Assembly (NCBI RefSeq): GCF_000372725.1
Contig: NW_005199861.1
Coordinates: forward strand, 43,418 to 107,417
Source of the DNA: Emiliania huxleyi CCMP1516
Taxonomy: Eukaryota > Haptophyta > Isochrysidales > Noelaerhabdaceae
Length of the DNA: 64,000 nt
Direction of reading: 5' to 3'
Of the stretch, positions 1 to 9,329 are shown piece after piece (the stretch's first letter is position 1; every line of letters begins with the position of its first letter). The translations under genes and the position numbers were made by a program. A model generated the notes under the pieces. The model saw only the letters and a list, made by a program, of their open reading frames with translations, had not been told where the DNA came from and did no database searches.

Positions 1-3000
1 GGTTGGGCAGGGAGCCGTTGGACAGGGGTCCCAGAGTAGAGCCGGGAGGAGGGTCATTGATGGAGATACGGTGGGGGGGGGGGGGGGCAGGCAGGGAGGC
101 GAGGGGAGAGGAGGCCGGAGAGAGGCGTAGGCGAGGGCGGTACAGATCCCTTTGGCGGTCCTCCGCAGCTCGGCACGCCGGGCAGCGAGGGGAGGGAGCG
201 GTACGAGGCGGCGAGCGAGGGGAGGGAGCCTGTCCACAGGGGCAGGCTGTGAAGAGGGGAGGGGAGCGGGGCGGCGAGGGGAGGGGAGGGGAGGGGGGGG
301 GATGCCCGACGAGAGCGGGTCGACGGAGCCGTAGCCGTGCTGTATCCCGACCAGCAGCGAGTAGTCCTACCGCCACCACCTCTTCATGCTATCTCGTTGC
401 TGTCTTGTCTTGTCGTTGGGCGAGCAGCGGGCGCACCATGATGTTGTGCGAGCGGAGGAACTCGGCGTCCTGTTCACAGCGAGGAGGTGTGAAGGCGAGT
501 CCGAGGTGCCGCCGAGCGCAGCTCACTCCAAAGTCCTTCTGGCACTGCCCCGCCAGCTGGGCCGCCTGTGCACTCGTTAATGGTTAATTAGTACTAATCA
601 ACTGCAGATGCAACCCTAGCTGGGCCGCCTGCTCACACATAGCCGCTGTGAAAAGCCGCTCTTCACACCTCGGCAGCCATCTCGGCCGCATCTCGGCTGT
701 ATCTCGCCTCGGCAGACGGAAGGTGGAGCTTGCGCTGCAGGTCCGAGTCGAGCCGGGTGCCCGACTCGCGGCGCGCAGACCGGCCGATCCAAGAGCCTGC
801 TCCAACGCACGGACGAGGTGTGAAGAGGCGCCGGTCGCGGTGGGAGGTGCCCGAGTGACGATGTCGGCGCTGCTGCGGCTGGTCGCCTCAGCGGGCGGGC
901 TCCGCGACACAATTAATTAGATTAATAAATTAGTTAGGCAGGTCGCCTCAGCGGGCAGCTCCGCGACACAATTAATTAGATTAATAAATTAGTTAGGCAG
1001 GTCGCCTCAGCGGGCGAGCTCCGCGACATCTCGGGCGATCTCGAGGCATTAGGCGCCGCTCCAAGAGCCGTTTGGGACCGTTAGCGATCGAGCTGGCAAG
1101 GCTGCATCTCGGCTGCATCTCGGCTGCATCTCGGCTGCATCTCGGCTGCATCTCGGCTGCATCTCGGCTGCGCTCTAGCTGCGAGGCGTAAGTATCGAGG
1201 AGAATGTCAGGAAATGTCTAGGAGATGTCCCTTGAGGTCGTAGCGCTCGAGCTGCGAGGCGGGGACGGAGGCGGCGTGGAACAGGTTCTCCATCACCTGC
1301 AGTTAACGAGTACTAATGGCCAGTATAACTCATGAACAGGCGGCGTGGAACAGGTTCTCCATCACCGCAAAACGGCGCGACTGGCCGTGCATCGTCAGGC
1401 AATAGCAGCCTAATCGGCCATCCACGGAAGGAATGGGTCGGTTGATCACACTGGCCGTGCACCGTCGACGCAGTGTCCGCCGGAGAAGCGGGAGAGGAGG
1501 GAGCGCGGGTTGGTGCGCAGGAACTCGTAGTACCGCGGCAGCATCTTGAGCAGCCTCCGCTGCTCCTAGCTCGCACACCGCAAGCCCATGAGAATGCAGC
1601 TCCTGGACTCGCTCCCGTGAGCAGCCCCTCCGCCGCTCCTTGCGGCCGATCGTCTTGACGAGGTAGCGCCGGTCCGCCGTCGTGAAGAAGAAGCCTCCGC
1701 TCCGCCCCTCTGAGAAGTTACCCACCATGCGGTCAAGGGACATCTCCTAGACATCTCCTAGACACTTCCTAGACACTTCCTGAGAAGTTACCCACCATGC
1801 GGTCAAGGGACATCTCCTAGACATCTCCTAGACACTTCCTAGACACTTCCTGAGAAGTTACCCACCATGCGGTCCACGAAGTGCTCCAGCTGCCTAGTGA
1901 ATCAATGAATTAGGCAGCCTCATCAATTAATTACGATTAATTAATCCGGTCCACGAAGTGCTCCAGCTGCCCCTCGCCCTCGAGCGAGTAGATGTACGAC
2001 TTGAACGAGACGTGGTACACCAGCTGGCGCAGCGCCTGCCACGCCAGCGGCGCGTGGTGCTGGAAGTAGACCTCGGAGGCGTCTAGGAAGTGTCTAGGAA
2101 GTGTCTAGGAGGTGTCTCGGAGGTGTCTAGGAAGCGCCTGCCACACCATCGGCGCGTAGTCCTGGAAGTAGACCTCGGAGGCGACTTGCAGCGTCCACAC
2201 CTCGGTGAAGTGCGAGCGGGAGAGTTGCGGGATCGCGGGGTCGTGGAAGCCGCCCGCCTAGGAAGTGTCTAGGAAGTGTCTAGGAGGTGTCTAGGAGGTG
2301 TCTAGGAGGTGTCTAGGAAGTGTCTAGGAAGGGTCTAGGAAGGGTCGTGGAAGCCGCCCGCCTCCGTGGTGAAGCGGCCGAACCGGCCCGGGTGCAGCAC
2401 CCCCTCCCCCTCCGCAGCCTCGGGCTCGACCGACGCTCGGGACGTGTCCCACTGTCGGCTGACCACCTAATTAATTAATATAATTAGGCTAATTATTTAA
2501 TTAATTAGACGTGTCCCACTGCCGACCACCGAGTCCGACACGGCGGTGCTCTCGCCGAGCAGCGGCTGGCGCAGCTTCGCCGAGTACGACGCCGCCGGAA
2601 GGGTGGGCGAGGGCATCAGCGGAAGCGGCGGCGTGGTCTCGGGGCACTGGCCACAGCAGCAGCAGGGGAAGCAGCAGCAGCAGCAGGTGGCGCCTGGGTT
2701 AACCAATGACCGTTGTCAATCCACTAACTACTCGTGAGGGAAGCAGCAGCAGCAGCAGCTGGCGCCTAGTCGTGGATTGACCAACCGGCATTGAGTCACC
2801 ACCCACGAGAGGGAAGCAGCAGCAGCAGCAGTGGTGCCGCCAGTGTCGGCGGGGTGGTGGGGAGCAGGAGGCAGCCGGGCAGGGTTCTTGACCGTGATTG
2901 CCTCCGCGTTGACAGTGCGCGTCGAGCTGACGACGCCAACAATCGTATGCCGCACGAACTCGCGCCGCAACGCGTCGGAGATGTCGTCCGCATGAGCGTG

Positions 3001-5274
3001 CAGCGCCTCCGAGCCTCGCGCCTCGCGCCTGCCCCACGACACTCATTAATTAGTACTAGCTGTTTTAATTAGCACAAGTTGTTAATCAGCTAATTAGCCT
3101 CGCGCCTCGCGCCTGCCCCACGACGCTCACTAATTAGTACTAGCTGTTTTAAATAGTACTAGTTGTTAATCAGGTAACTAGCCTCGCGCCTCGCGCCTGC
3201 CCCACGAGACGTGTCTAGGAGGTGTCTAGGAAGTGTCTAGGAAGTGTCTAGGACATGTCTAGGAAGTGTCTAGGACGTGTCTAGGAAGTGTCTAGGACGT
3301 GTCTAGGACGTGTCTAGGACGTGTCTAGGAAGGGTCTAGGAAGTGTCTAGGACGTGTCTAGGACGTGTCTAGGAAGGGTCTAGGAAGTGTCTAGGACGTT
3401 TCTAGGAAGGGTCTAGGAAGGGTCTAGGAAGGGTCTAGGAAGTGTCTAGGGAGTGTCTAGGAAATGTCTCCTGCCCCACGAGACGGCATGCAGCAGCGCC
3501 GAGCGGTTCACGGCGAGCTGCATCAGCAGCCAGACGGCGGCGTCGCAAGTGCCTGGAGGAAGGTTCCGAGAAGGTTCGTGCAGGGCGCGTCAGCAGCCAG
3601 GTGTTTGCGTCGCAGCTGCCCAGCAGCCCGAGCGACGCGGCGAAGGCGTGGCGGGCCAGCGACTCGTACCGCACGCCCCGCATCTCGTACCGAAAGTACA
3701 TGAAGACGTAGAGCCCGCCTAACGCTCGGCATCGCGCTCGGTGAAAGGTGACTACCCACCGATGAAGCGCATGGCCACGTGCAGCTTGCCCATCCACAGC
3801 CAGAACGCCGAGAAGACGGCCGTGGCGATGCGAGAGGCGCGCAGCTGCAGCAGCCGAGGGCGCAGTCGCGAGGCGACGGTGGCGCGGTCGCCTCCAAAGT
3901 TGATGCGCCACTCGCCTGTTCACAGCGCGCCCAGCCGTGAAGAGACGCCGTTCACGGGTCTCGACCGACGCTGACGCGCCACTCGCAGTGGGCCAGGGCG
4001 ACGGTGGACAGGATCGGGTACAGCACAACCCACCCTCCGAGCAGCGCCTAGGAAGCGTCTAGGAAGTGTCTACGAAGTGTCTAGGAAGTGTCTCAACCCA
4101 CACTCCGAGCAGCGCCCAATTGACTCCCGTCCGCAGCTCGCCGTCGCGCGTCGCTGCGACCCAGCAGAGCTGGTACAGAGGCCGGTACCCTGCACAAACA
4201 GGCAATCGCTGAGGAATACGTGTCGTCCGTCCGCCAGCTGCGCACAGAGGCCGGCAGCCGTGGTTGAGCGACGCGAAGGCGCCGCTGAGCGCAGAGCCGA
4301 GCCAGACCCAAGTGTGGAAGGCGCCTGGTCACGGAGCTACTGTTTGTGACTTGAGGACGACTCCTCAACCCGAGCCAGAGCTCAGGGTGTGGAGTGCGCC
4401 CATCCGGTCGGCGGGGCGCGTGAAGGGGCGCGTGACGGAGAGGTAGAGGTTGAGGGCGAGGCAAGCGTACCTGCAGACAGGCGGGGGTGGAGCAGGGGAG
4501 GCGTGAAGAGGCAGGTGCGAAGAGGCAGGTGTAAAGAGGTCGAGGAGGAGGGGCGAGCCGTGCGTGTGCCGGCCGAGCGAGCCGAAGAGCGAGAACGGTT
4601 AGTCATGACTAACTAAGTTCTAACACAAGTCGCACCAGCCGAGCGAGCCGAAGAGCGAGAACTGGGCGAGGAAGGCGAGGGCGGGCGTGCAGGTGGCGAC
4701 GGCGTCCTCGTACTGCACTCCGTCGTCCTCCCTCTCCCCGCGAGCCGACCAGCTCCCCACCACCAGCCGGCCGTTGAGCCACATCAGCTGGCAGCAGAGA
4801 AGCAGGTCGCAGCCGATGCGCCAGAGGGTGACGGTGGAGGGGAACTGGGCGAGGCGGCGCGAGCGCGTGTGCAGCAGCAGCACCAGCGCGCAGCAGAGCA
4901 TCTGCCGCCGCGGGCGGGCGGGACAGGGAGGCTGAGCCGAGAGGCGCCCGAGGGGTGCGGCGGGAGCGAAGGCGGGACGGTGCGGAGGGAGGAGAGGCCA
5001 ATGCGGCGCCAAGGGAGGCGACCGTGCACGCGCAGCGCGAGGCTCGCCCGGCGAACCGCCTCGAGCCACGGCTTCGTGGCGGGAGGCGGAAGGTGGTGGG
5101 CGTGGGCGGTGTGGGAGCGCGGGCGGCAGCCGTGTGGCGCGGTGGCACCGAGACGCTCGACGTGGCGAGCGAGATCTTTGCGGTGGTGAGGGAGCCGGCG
5201 ACGTACAGCTCCATCTCCTCGCTGCCGGACCGCCGGTACAGGAACGTGGCCGCCGCCTCAGCAACGTCCAGCAT
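1..5274 (-). CDS. GPCR-phosphatidylinositol phosphate kinase fusion (partial, 3' end off window)
   Basis: Signalling protein joining a seven-helix receptor to a phosphatidylinositol 4-phosphate 5-kinase, as in the RpkA/GPCR-PIPK family of amoebae and oomycetes; expected in a membrane, making PIP2. Exons read on the minus strand. The start at 5274 (MLDVAEAAATFLYRR) is a guess, and an in-frame Met lies at about 5342. Receptor helices include FPSTVTLWRIGCDLLLC (about 4850), LAFLAQFSLFGSLGW (about 4650), YACLALNLYLSVTRPFT (about 4440) and TWVWLGSALSGAFA (about 4290). The kinase part has EGRSGGFFFTTADRRYLVKT (about 1690), LPRYYEFLRTNPRSLLSRF (about 1520), VMENLFHAA...ERYDLKG (about 1250) and IMDYSLLVGIQHG (about 440-340, after removing a 70-nt intron at 367-436). 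These match PIPK G-loop, DLKG and MDYSLLVG signatures in order. The gene is cut by at least ten introns, several with exon-copy duplications and minisatellites. The family call is firm; exact exon borders are not. Confidence 0.85.
367..436 (-). other. GT-AG intron splitting the PIPK motif IM|DYSLLVG
   Basis: On the minus strand the exon ends AACATCATG, the intron opens GTGCGCCC and ends GGCGGTAG, and the next exon starts GACTACTCGCTGCTG. Splicing restores NIMDYSLLVG, the most conserved PIPK motif, so these borders are well supported. Length is 70 nt. Confidence 0.85.
470..526 (-). other. 57-nt hairpin-family mini-intron in the PIPK gene
   Basis: On the minus strand it begins GTGAGCTG, carries an internal CTTCACACC...GCTGTGAAC inverted pair and ends GAACAG. 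Splicing joins QLAGQCQKDFG to DAEFLRSHNIM in frame, as expected upstream of MDYSLLVG. It belongs to the recurrent TTCACA/TGTGAACAG family seen in nearly every gene of the window. Confidence 0.75.
881..1028 (-). repeat. Three exon copies separated by two AT-rich fillers
   Basis: A block of about 28 bp (ggtcgcctcagcgggc then gctccgcgacac) starts at 881, 941 and 1000. Identical AT-rich spacers (aattaattagattaataaa...) lie between the copies. The unit is about 59-60 bp, inside the PIPK gene. Confidence 0.9.
1100..1172 (-). repeat. Intronic 10-bp minisatellite (ctgcatctcgg)
   Basis: About seven near-perfect copies of a 10-bp unit, ggctgcatctc, sit within the PIPK gene. On the gene's sense strand the unit is GAGATGCAGCC. 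The same unit recurs in introns near 7200, 7570, 19790, 37380, 42620 and 62390. Confidence 0.9.
2030..2200 (-). repeat. 50-nt coding tract duplicated around a 10-bp minisatellite
   Basis: A tract of about 50 nt (gcgcctgccac...cggcgcgt...ctggaagtagacctcggaggc) stands on both sides of a gtctaggaag array. On the sense strand the two copies encode ASEVYFQDYAPMVWQAL and ASEVYFQHHAPLAWQALRQL. AG|GT and AG|GC dinucleotides inside the duplicated tract allow more than one splice register. PIPKs usually carry a DYAP-like sequence here, so the copy lying first in transcription (higher coordinates) may be the coding one. Confidence 0.8.
3005..3474 (-). repeat. PIPK-gene intron with exon copies plus a 10-bp gtgtctagga array
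   Basis: The exon tract gcctcgcgcctcgcgcctgccccacga occurs at about 3010, 3098 and 3180. AT-rich fillers (taattagtactagctgtttt) separate the first copies. About 26 copies of gtgtctagga follow at 3212-3470, and the exon motif ctgccccacgagac then returns at 3470. The coding sense across it reads NRSALLHAVSWGRREARGSEAL. The same minisatellite unit is at 2076-2135, 2260-2345, 4048-4093, 11835-11940 (reversed) and 58240-58290 (reversed). Confidence 0.9.
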
Positions 5275-6557
5275 CTCCGCTGCCGCTGATATCTTCGCGC
5301 CTTGGGGATTCGGGCTCCTTGGCGGGTAGGGACACTCCATGTCGCCGGCGCGCGACAGGCTCCCGTCGGCCGGACTGCCCTCGACGAGTGGGTGTCGCCA
5401 ACCAAGGCGACACGCACTCGAGGGTAGTGCCGACGGGACGCGGCTCGAGGGCGACTCTCGCGAAGGCACGGCTGGCAACCGTGGCGCGTGCCCCTCGCTC
5501 ACACCCCGGCCCGACACGCACATACAAGACAAGCCCGGCGTCCTGCTCTCAAAAGAAAAGAAAAAATGGGAAGGAGGAGACCAGCGGGGGAGACTCCCCG
5601 CCTATGCAACACCCCAGAGAGGGGCTGCCATCGCCGAAGCTGTGCCTAAGCATAACTCCCAAACCCGCAGCGGCCCGGGGGGCCTTGGGGGCAGCCTGCC
5701 GGACCGCTGTTGCACGGGGCTAAGCACCAGAAGATGAGTGTAGTTGATGGATCGGGCTGTCGACCGTGCCTCCCCTCTTTTCGCCAGAGTGGGACCTACG
5801 CCGCGCCGGGTAGGGGGCGCGCCTGGTCCTCGACGGAGCCGCGCGCCCCAAACGACCCAGGCGGCGAGTAGTCGTCGTCGAACCTTCGGCGCGTAGTCGC
5901 CCGTGGTCAGCGCCCTTCCTCCCTCGCCCGTCCCTATTCGTATTGCACCCGAGGCGCCCGCGGCATCTCGCCGCCCATCTTCGGCCACGCGTTGTAGTCG
6001 AAGATGGCGGCGTTGCGCCTCGCGATGATGGTCGAGTGCACTTGCAGGAAGCGCTTGCGCTCGCTGCTGACTCGCCATCCTTCGTTCGCTGTCGGAGGAT
6101 GTCTTAGCAGCCTTGATGTCGAAGTTGGTGTTGAACCACGTCGCCGCCTCGTGCCCGATGCCGCCGCGCGTGCTCGCCGCCCACGTCATAAAGTCGCAGT
6201 TTTTGGCGTCGCACACGCCGCTGCCTTGGGGCTTGGCCTTCCGCTTCGTCGCCTCGGCGTAGTTTTATTTTTGTACGTTTATGTTTTGAAAGAGAGGTAA
6301 AACCCACGTGGTACCTGCAAAAACGTGACGCACACGCCACGCGCCTCGCTTGGTGACCTCGCTGTGCGTCTCCCGTTTCGCGTTACTTTATTAGGTTTGC
6401 ATGCGCTCTGCCACGGCGTGGGCGCACTGTAGGGTGGAACTGGAGGGCGAGGGCGCAGCCGCGCTGGTCCACCTGTGTGGAGATGTTTACCTGACCTTAC
6501 CTGACCTTACCGCGCTGGCCCGGTCTTGCATCAGCCCGCGCCGCTCCGAAGCTCCTC
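5275..6557 (-). pseudogene. Intergenic stretch with an unidentified protein-like remnant (about 5934-6345, minus)
   Basis: Between the PIPK gene and the next minus-strand gene only one segment looks protein-coding. On the minus strand it reads EAATWFNTNFDIKAAKTSSD and then, after a frame change, RKRFLQVHSTIIARRNAAIF and FDYNAWPKMGGEMPRAPRVQ, with a stop at 5934. No start, domain or family could be recognised, and the frame break suggests an intron or a decayed gene. 5.54-5.57 kb holds a T-rich tract (minus strand TTTTTTCTTTTCTTTTGAG) that may belong to the PIPK promoter. Confidence 0.35.
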
Positions 6558-8423
6558 TCAGCTGATCGGCGCGCCCCTGACGGCGGCGGTACACTTGCCT
6601 GCTCGCAGGCAGAGGTGTGAAGAGGCGCCCCGTCACAGCGCTGCGCAACTGGCGGCCGCCGCCTTCGGCTGTGGCGAACGCGACGCCCTTGTAGCAGGCC
6701 ACGCCCTCGGCGTCGGTGGCGAGGTCGGGCATGCATGTCTCCCACGCCTGTTCACAGAGCGAGGTGTGAACGGCGCCTGCGCCAGGGGCGGGCTCGCGCC
6801 TCACGCATTCTAGTCCAAGCAACTCTCGGCATCTCTCGGGCGGATGCATCTTCGCGCGTGACCTTCTTCTTGGCGAGCTTCTTCGGGTTTTGCTCCGGCT
6901 CGCCCGCGAACCCCTCGAAGCTCACCCTGGCCCCCGGCGCCGACCCGTCGGGCGGGGTGACGAAACAGAGGCCGCCCTCTCCCTTGGCGCAGAGCACCAT
7001 CCCCTGCGACTCGACGCCGCCAAGCTTCTTGCTGCCCAAGTTGCAAAGCACAACCACGCGCGCGCCGCGCACCTGATTAATTAATCACATCTGTAAGCAC
7101 CTAATTAAGTGACTAATGATCACGCGCGCGCCGCGCACCGCGTCGATGGGCAAGTGCTGCGCCAAGCCTGGTGCACGCCACGAGCCGTGAAGCGACGCTG
7201 CACCTCGGCTGCACCTGCGCTGCATCTGCGCTGCATCTCGGCTGTCTCTCCGCTGCATCTCGGCTGCATCTCCCGCGCGCCCGAAAGGATCTGGCGCGGC
7301 CCGGCCGGCTCGCCGAGGTCGATGGTCTCGATGTAGAGCTTGTCGCTTTCCGGGTGCGCCTGATTAATAGCTAATTAGGTGAGTAATTAATAGTTAATTA
7401 ATCTCGATGTAGAGCTTGTCGCTTTCCGGGTGCGCCTGGTCTCACCGCACGCGCCGTGACGCCGCGCCGTACCGCCCTCGCACCACCGCCCTCATACACC
7501 ACCGCCCTCGTACACCACCGCCCTCGTACACCCCTCGTACACCCCTCGTACACCCACCCAAAGACCTCTCATCTCGGCTGCATCTCGGCTGCCTCTCGGC
7601 TGCATCTCGGCTGCATCTCTCGCGCCTCGGCCGCGGTGATGACGCCGACGCGGATGTCGAGCCAAGACACATCCACCGCCCTCGCGTCTACCTCACACCG
7701 TCCGCTGTGAGAAGAGACGCCGTTCACAGCCCGTCCGCGGCTGACGCGATTCCAGCGCCGCCTCCGCCCCCGCCCCCGCCCCCGCCTCCGCCTCCGCCTC
7801 CGCCTCCGCCTCCGCCTCCGCCTCCGCCCTTCGCAGCCGCCTTCTCCTTCGCCGCAGCCTTGGCCGCAGCCTTGGCCGCCGCCTTGGCCGCCTGATCACA
7901 CCACCCCGCCCTCTGTGTGTGAACAGCGTCTCCGTCGCCGCCGCCGCCGCCGCCGCCGCCTTGGCAGCAGCCGCCCTCTCCGGGTCCGCCTCCGCCCCGC
8001 CTCCTCCTCCTCCTCCGCCTCCTCCGCTGCCGCCTCCGTTGCCCTTGCCTCCTCCTCCGCTTCCCTTGCCCGCCGGCGGCTGCTGCCGCGCACGCGTCTC
8101 GGAGGAGGGAGGCGGCGCCGCTGCGGCGGGCGGCAGGATGGAGCCGACCTGTTCACGGCGGGTCCGGCGTGATCACGGCGGATAAGGCGTGAAGGCCGCC
8201 GCGTCTTTTGGAAGGCGGCTCTGCCTCCCACCGCAGCAGCCGCGTCTCATCTCGCCTCCACCTCCGTCCCGATCTCGTCCCGATCTCGTCCCGATCTCGT
8301 CCCGATCTCGTCCCGATCTCGTCCCGATCTCGCCTTCATCTCGCCCATCAGAGAGTCGAGCTGCGACAGCACGCGCTCGAACGGCTGCGGCGGCGGCGCG
8401 GCAGCCTCCATCTTCTTCAGCAT
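6558..8423 (-). CDS. EMAPII/AIMP1-like tRNA-binding protein
   Basis: Carries the OB-fold tRNA-binding domain shared by AIMP1/EMAPII, Arc1p and some tRNA synthetase C-termini; expected cytosolic, aiding aminoacylation. The candidate start MLKKMEAAAPPPQPF at 8423 opens a helical N-terminus ending SQLDSLMGEMKA. A basic Ala/Lys linker (AAKAAAKAAAKAAAKEKAAAK, about 7890-7830) and a poly-Gly tract (7820-7750) follow. The domain reads WLDIRVGVITAAEA (7650), HPESDKLYIETIDLGEPAG (7430-7290), ARVVVLCNLGSKKLGGVESQ then GMVLCAKGE (7060-6990), VSFEGFAGEPEQNPKKLAKK (6930-6870), WETCMPDLATDAEGVACYKG (6745-6690) and CTAAVRGAPIS with the stop at 6558. At least six introns interrupt it, including an exon-copy duplication with 37-bp repeats 76 bp apart (7326 and 7402). 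It may be continuous with the upstream HIT domain. Confidence 0.8.
7326..7438 (-). repeat. 37-bp exon copy flanking AT-rich filler (76-bp unit)
   Basis: The sequence starting tctcgatgtagagcttgtcg appears at 7326 and again at 7402, with taattagg/taattaata filler between. On the sense strand the filler ends ATTAATCAG and is followed by GCGCACCCGGAAAGC, which encodes the HPESDK part of the domain. The intron therefore starts GC, ends AG and opens with a copy of the next exon. Confidence 0.9.
8270..8345 (-). repeat. 10-bp minisatellite (cgatctcgtcc)
   Basis: About seven copies of the 10-bp unit cccgatctcgt lie between the helical N-terminal exon and the Ala/Lys linker of the EMAPII gene, probably within an intron. 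Confidence 0.85.
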
Positions 8424-8439
8424 CGCCTGTTTGGAGTCT

Positions 8440-9236
8440 CGTCATCAACCAGCGACCGCTCGCCAATGCGCCCCTCCCCTCCTCTGACGGCAGCGTCGCC
8501 TCGGCCGCCTCGGCCGGCAGCATCGGTCCAGGCTCGCTCGAGTCTCCCTTACCGAACCGCGGGACGACGTGGAAGTGCGCGTGGAACACCTCCTGCTCCA
8601 CACGCCGCTGGCATGAGCGGACGCCCTCCGCAGCGGCACGCGTGAATGAGCTTGCGGCTGTGGCAGAGACGGCACCTGGCCGGCCTCGGCGCCGCTGTTC
8701 TGCAGCACCTTGACAGCAGGCGCGCCGGTCGCCGCCTTGACGAGCTGAGCGAGGCGCGGCAGCGAGGCGAGCGTGCTCGCCGCCACGTCGGGAGCCATGT
8801 CGAGCACAGACACGCACGGCGCCTGGCGGGGGGAGGCGGGGGGAGGCGGGGGGAGGCGGGGGGAGGCGGGGGGAGGCGGGGGGAGGCGGGCTGAGGCGGG
8901 AGGAGGCGGGAGGAGGCGGGCTGAGGCGGGAGGAGGCGCAGAGAGAGGTGCGGCGGACGGTGCGGGTCAGTTAGGCGACGGTTCGCTGAATGGCAGCGGC
9001 GGAGGTGTGGGAGCGGCGAGTGGTGTGGCAGCGGCCGAGCTGTGACAGGGAGGCTGACAAGAGCGGCGGCTGCACGCCTTTGGGATGAGGAGAGAGTGCC
9101 CAGCGCAGCACGGGAAGGCGTCGAGGATGGCGAGGGCGTGCTCCGTCTCGAAGATCTTGTAGGACGGGATCTCGCCGCGCAGGATCTTGGCAAAGATGTT
9201 GGAGTCGTCGTACGAGGCTAGCGACGCTGAGGGCAT
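8440..9236 (-). CDS. HIT-family nucleotide hydrolase
   Basis: Histidine-triad protein expected to hydrolyse nucleoside phosphoramidates or dinucleoside polyphosphates. The chosen start at 9236 gives MPSASLASYDDSNIFAKILR followed by GEIPSYKIFETEHALAILDA and GHSLLIPKA. An intron full of 10-bp gggaggcggg repeats (8820-8940) follows. Coding resumes with SVLDMAPDVAASTLASLPRL and VKVLQNSGAEAGQ, then, after another intron, EVFHAHFHVVPRF (8585-8550). The AGQ-EVFHxHxHxxPR catalytic signature is intact. The 3' end is unclear: the frame stays open past 8457, and the EMAPII protein may begin at 8423 or be fused. The gene is divergent from CEP76, with about 94 bp between starts, so the two may share a promoter. 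Confidence 0.85.
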
Positions 9237-9329
9237 CGCGTGGAACGTCGAGCAGAGGCGCGAAAGAAAAATGCGGCTCGGGTTACTCCCCGGAAATTCT
9301 TCTCCGTGTTCGCGCGCTCGAATCACGAT

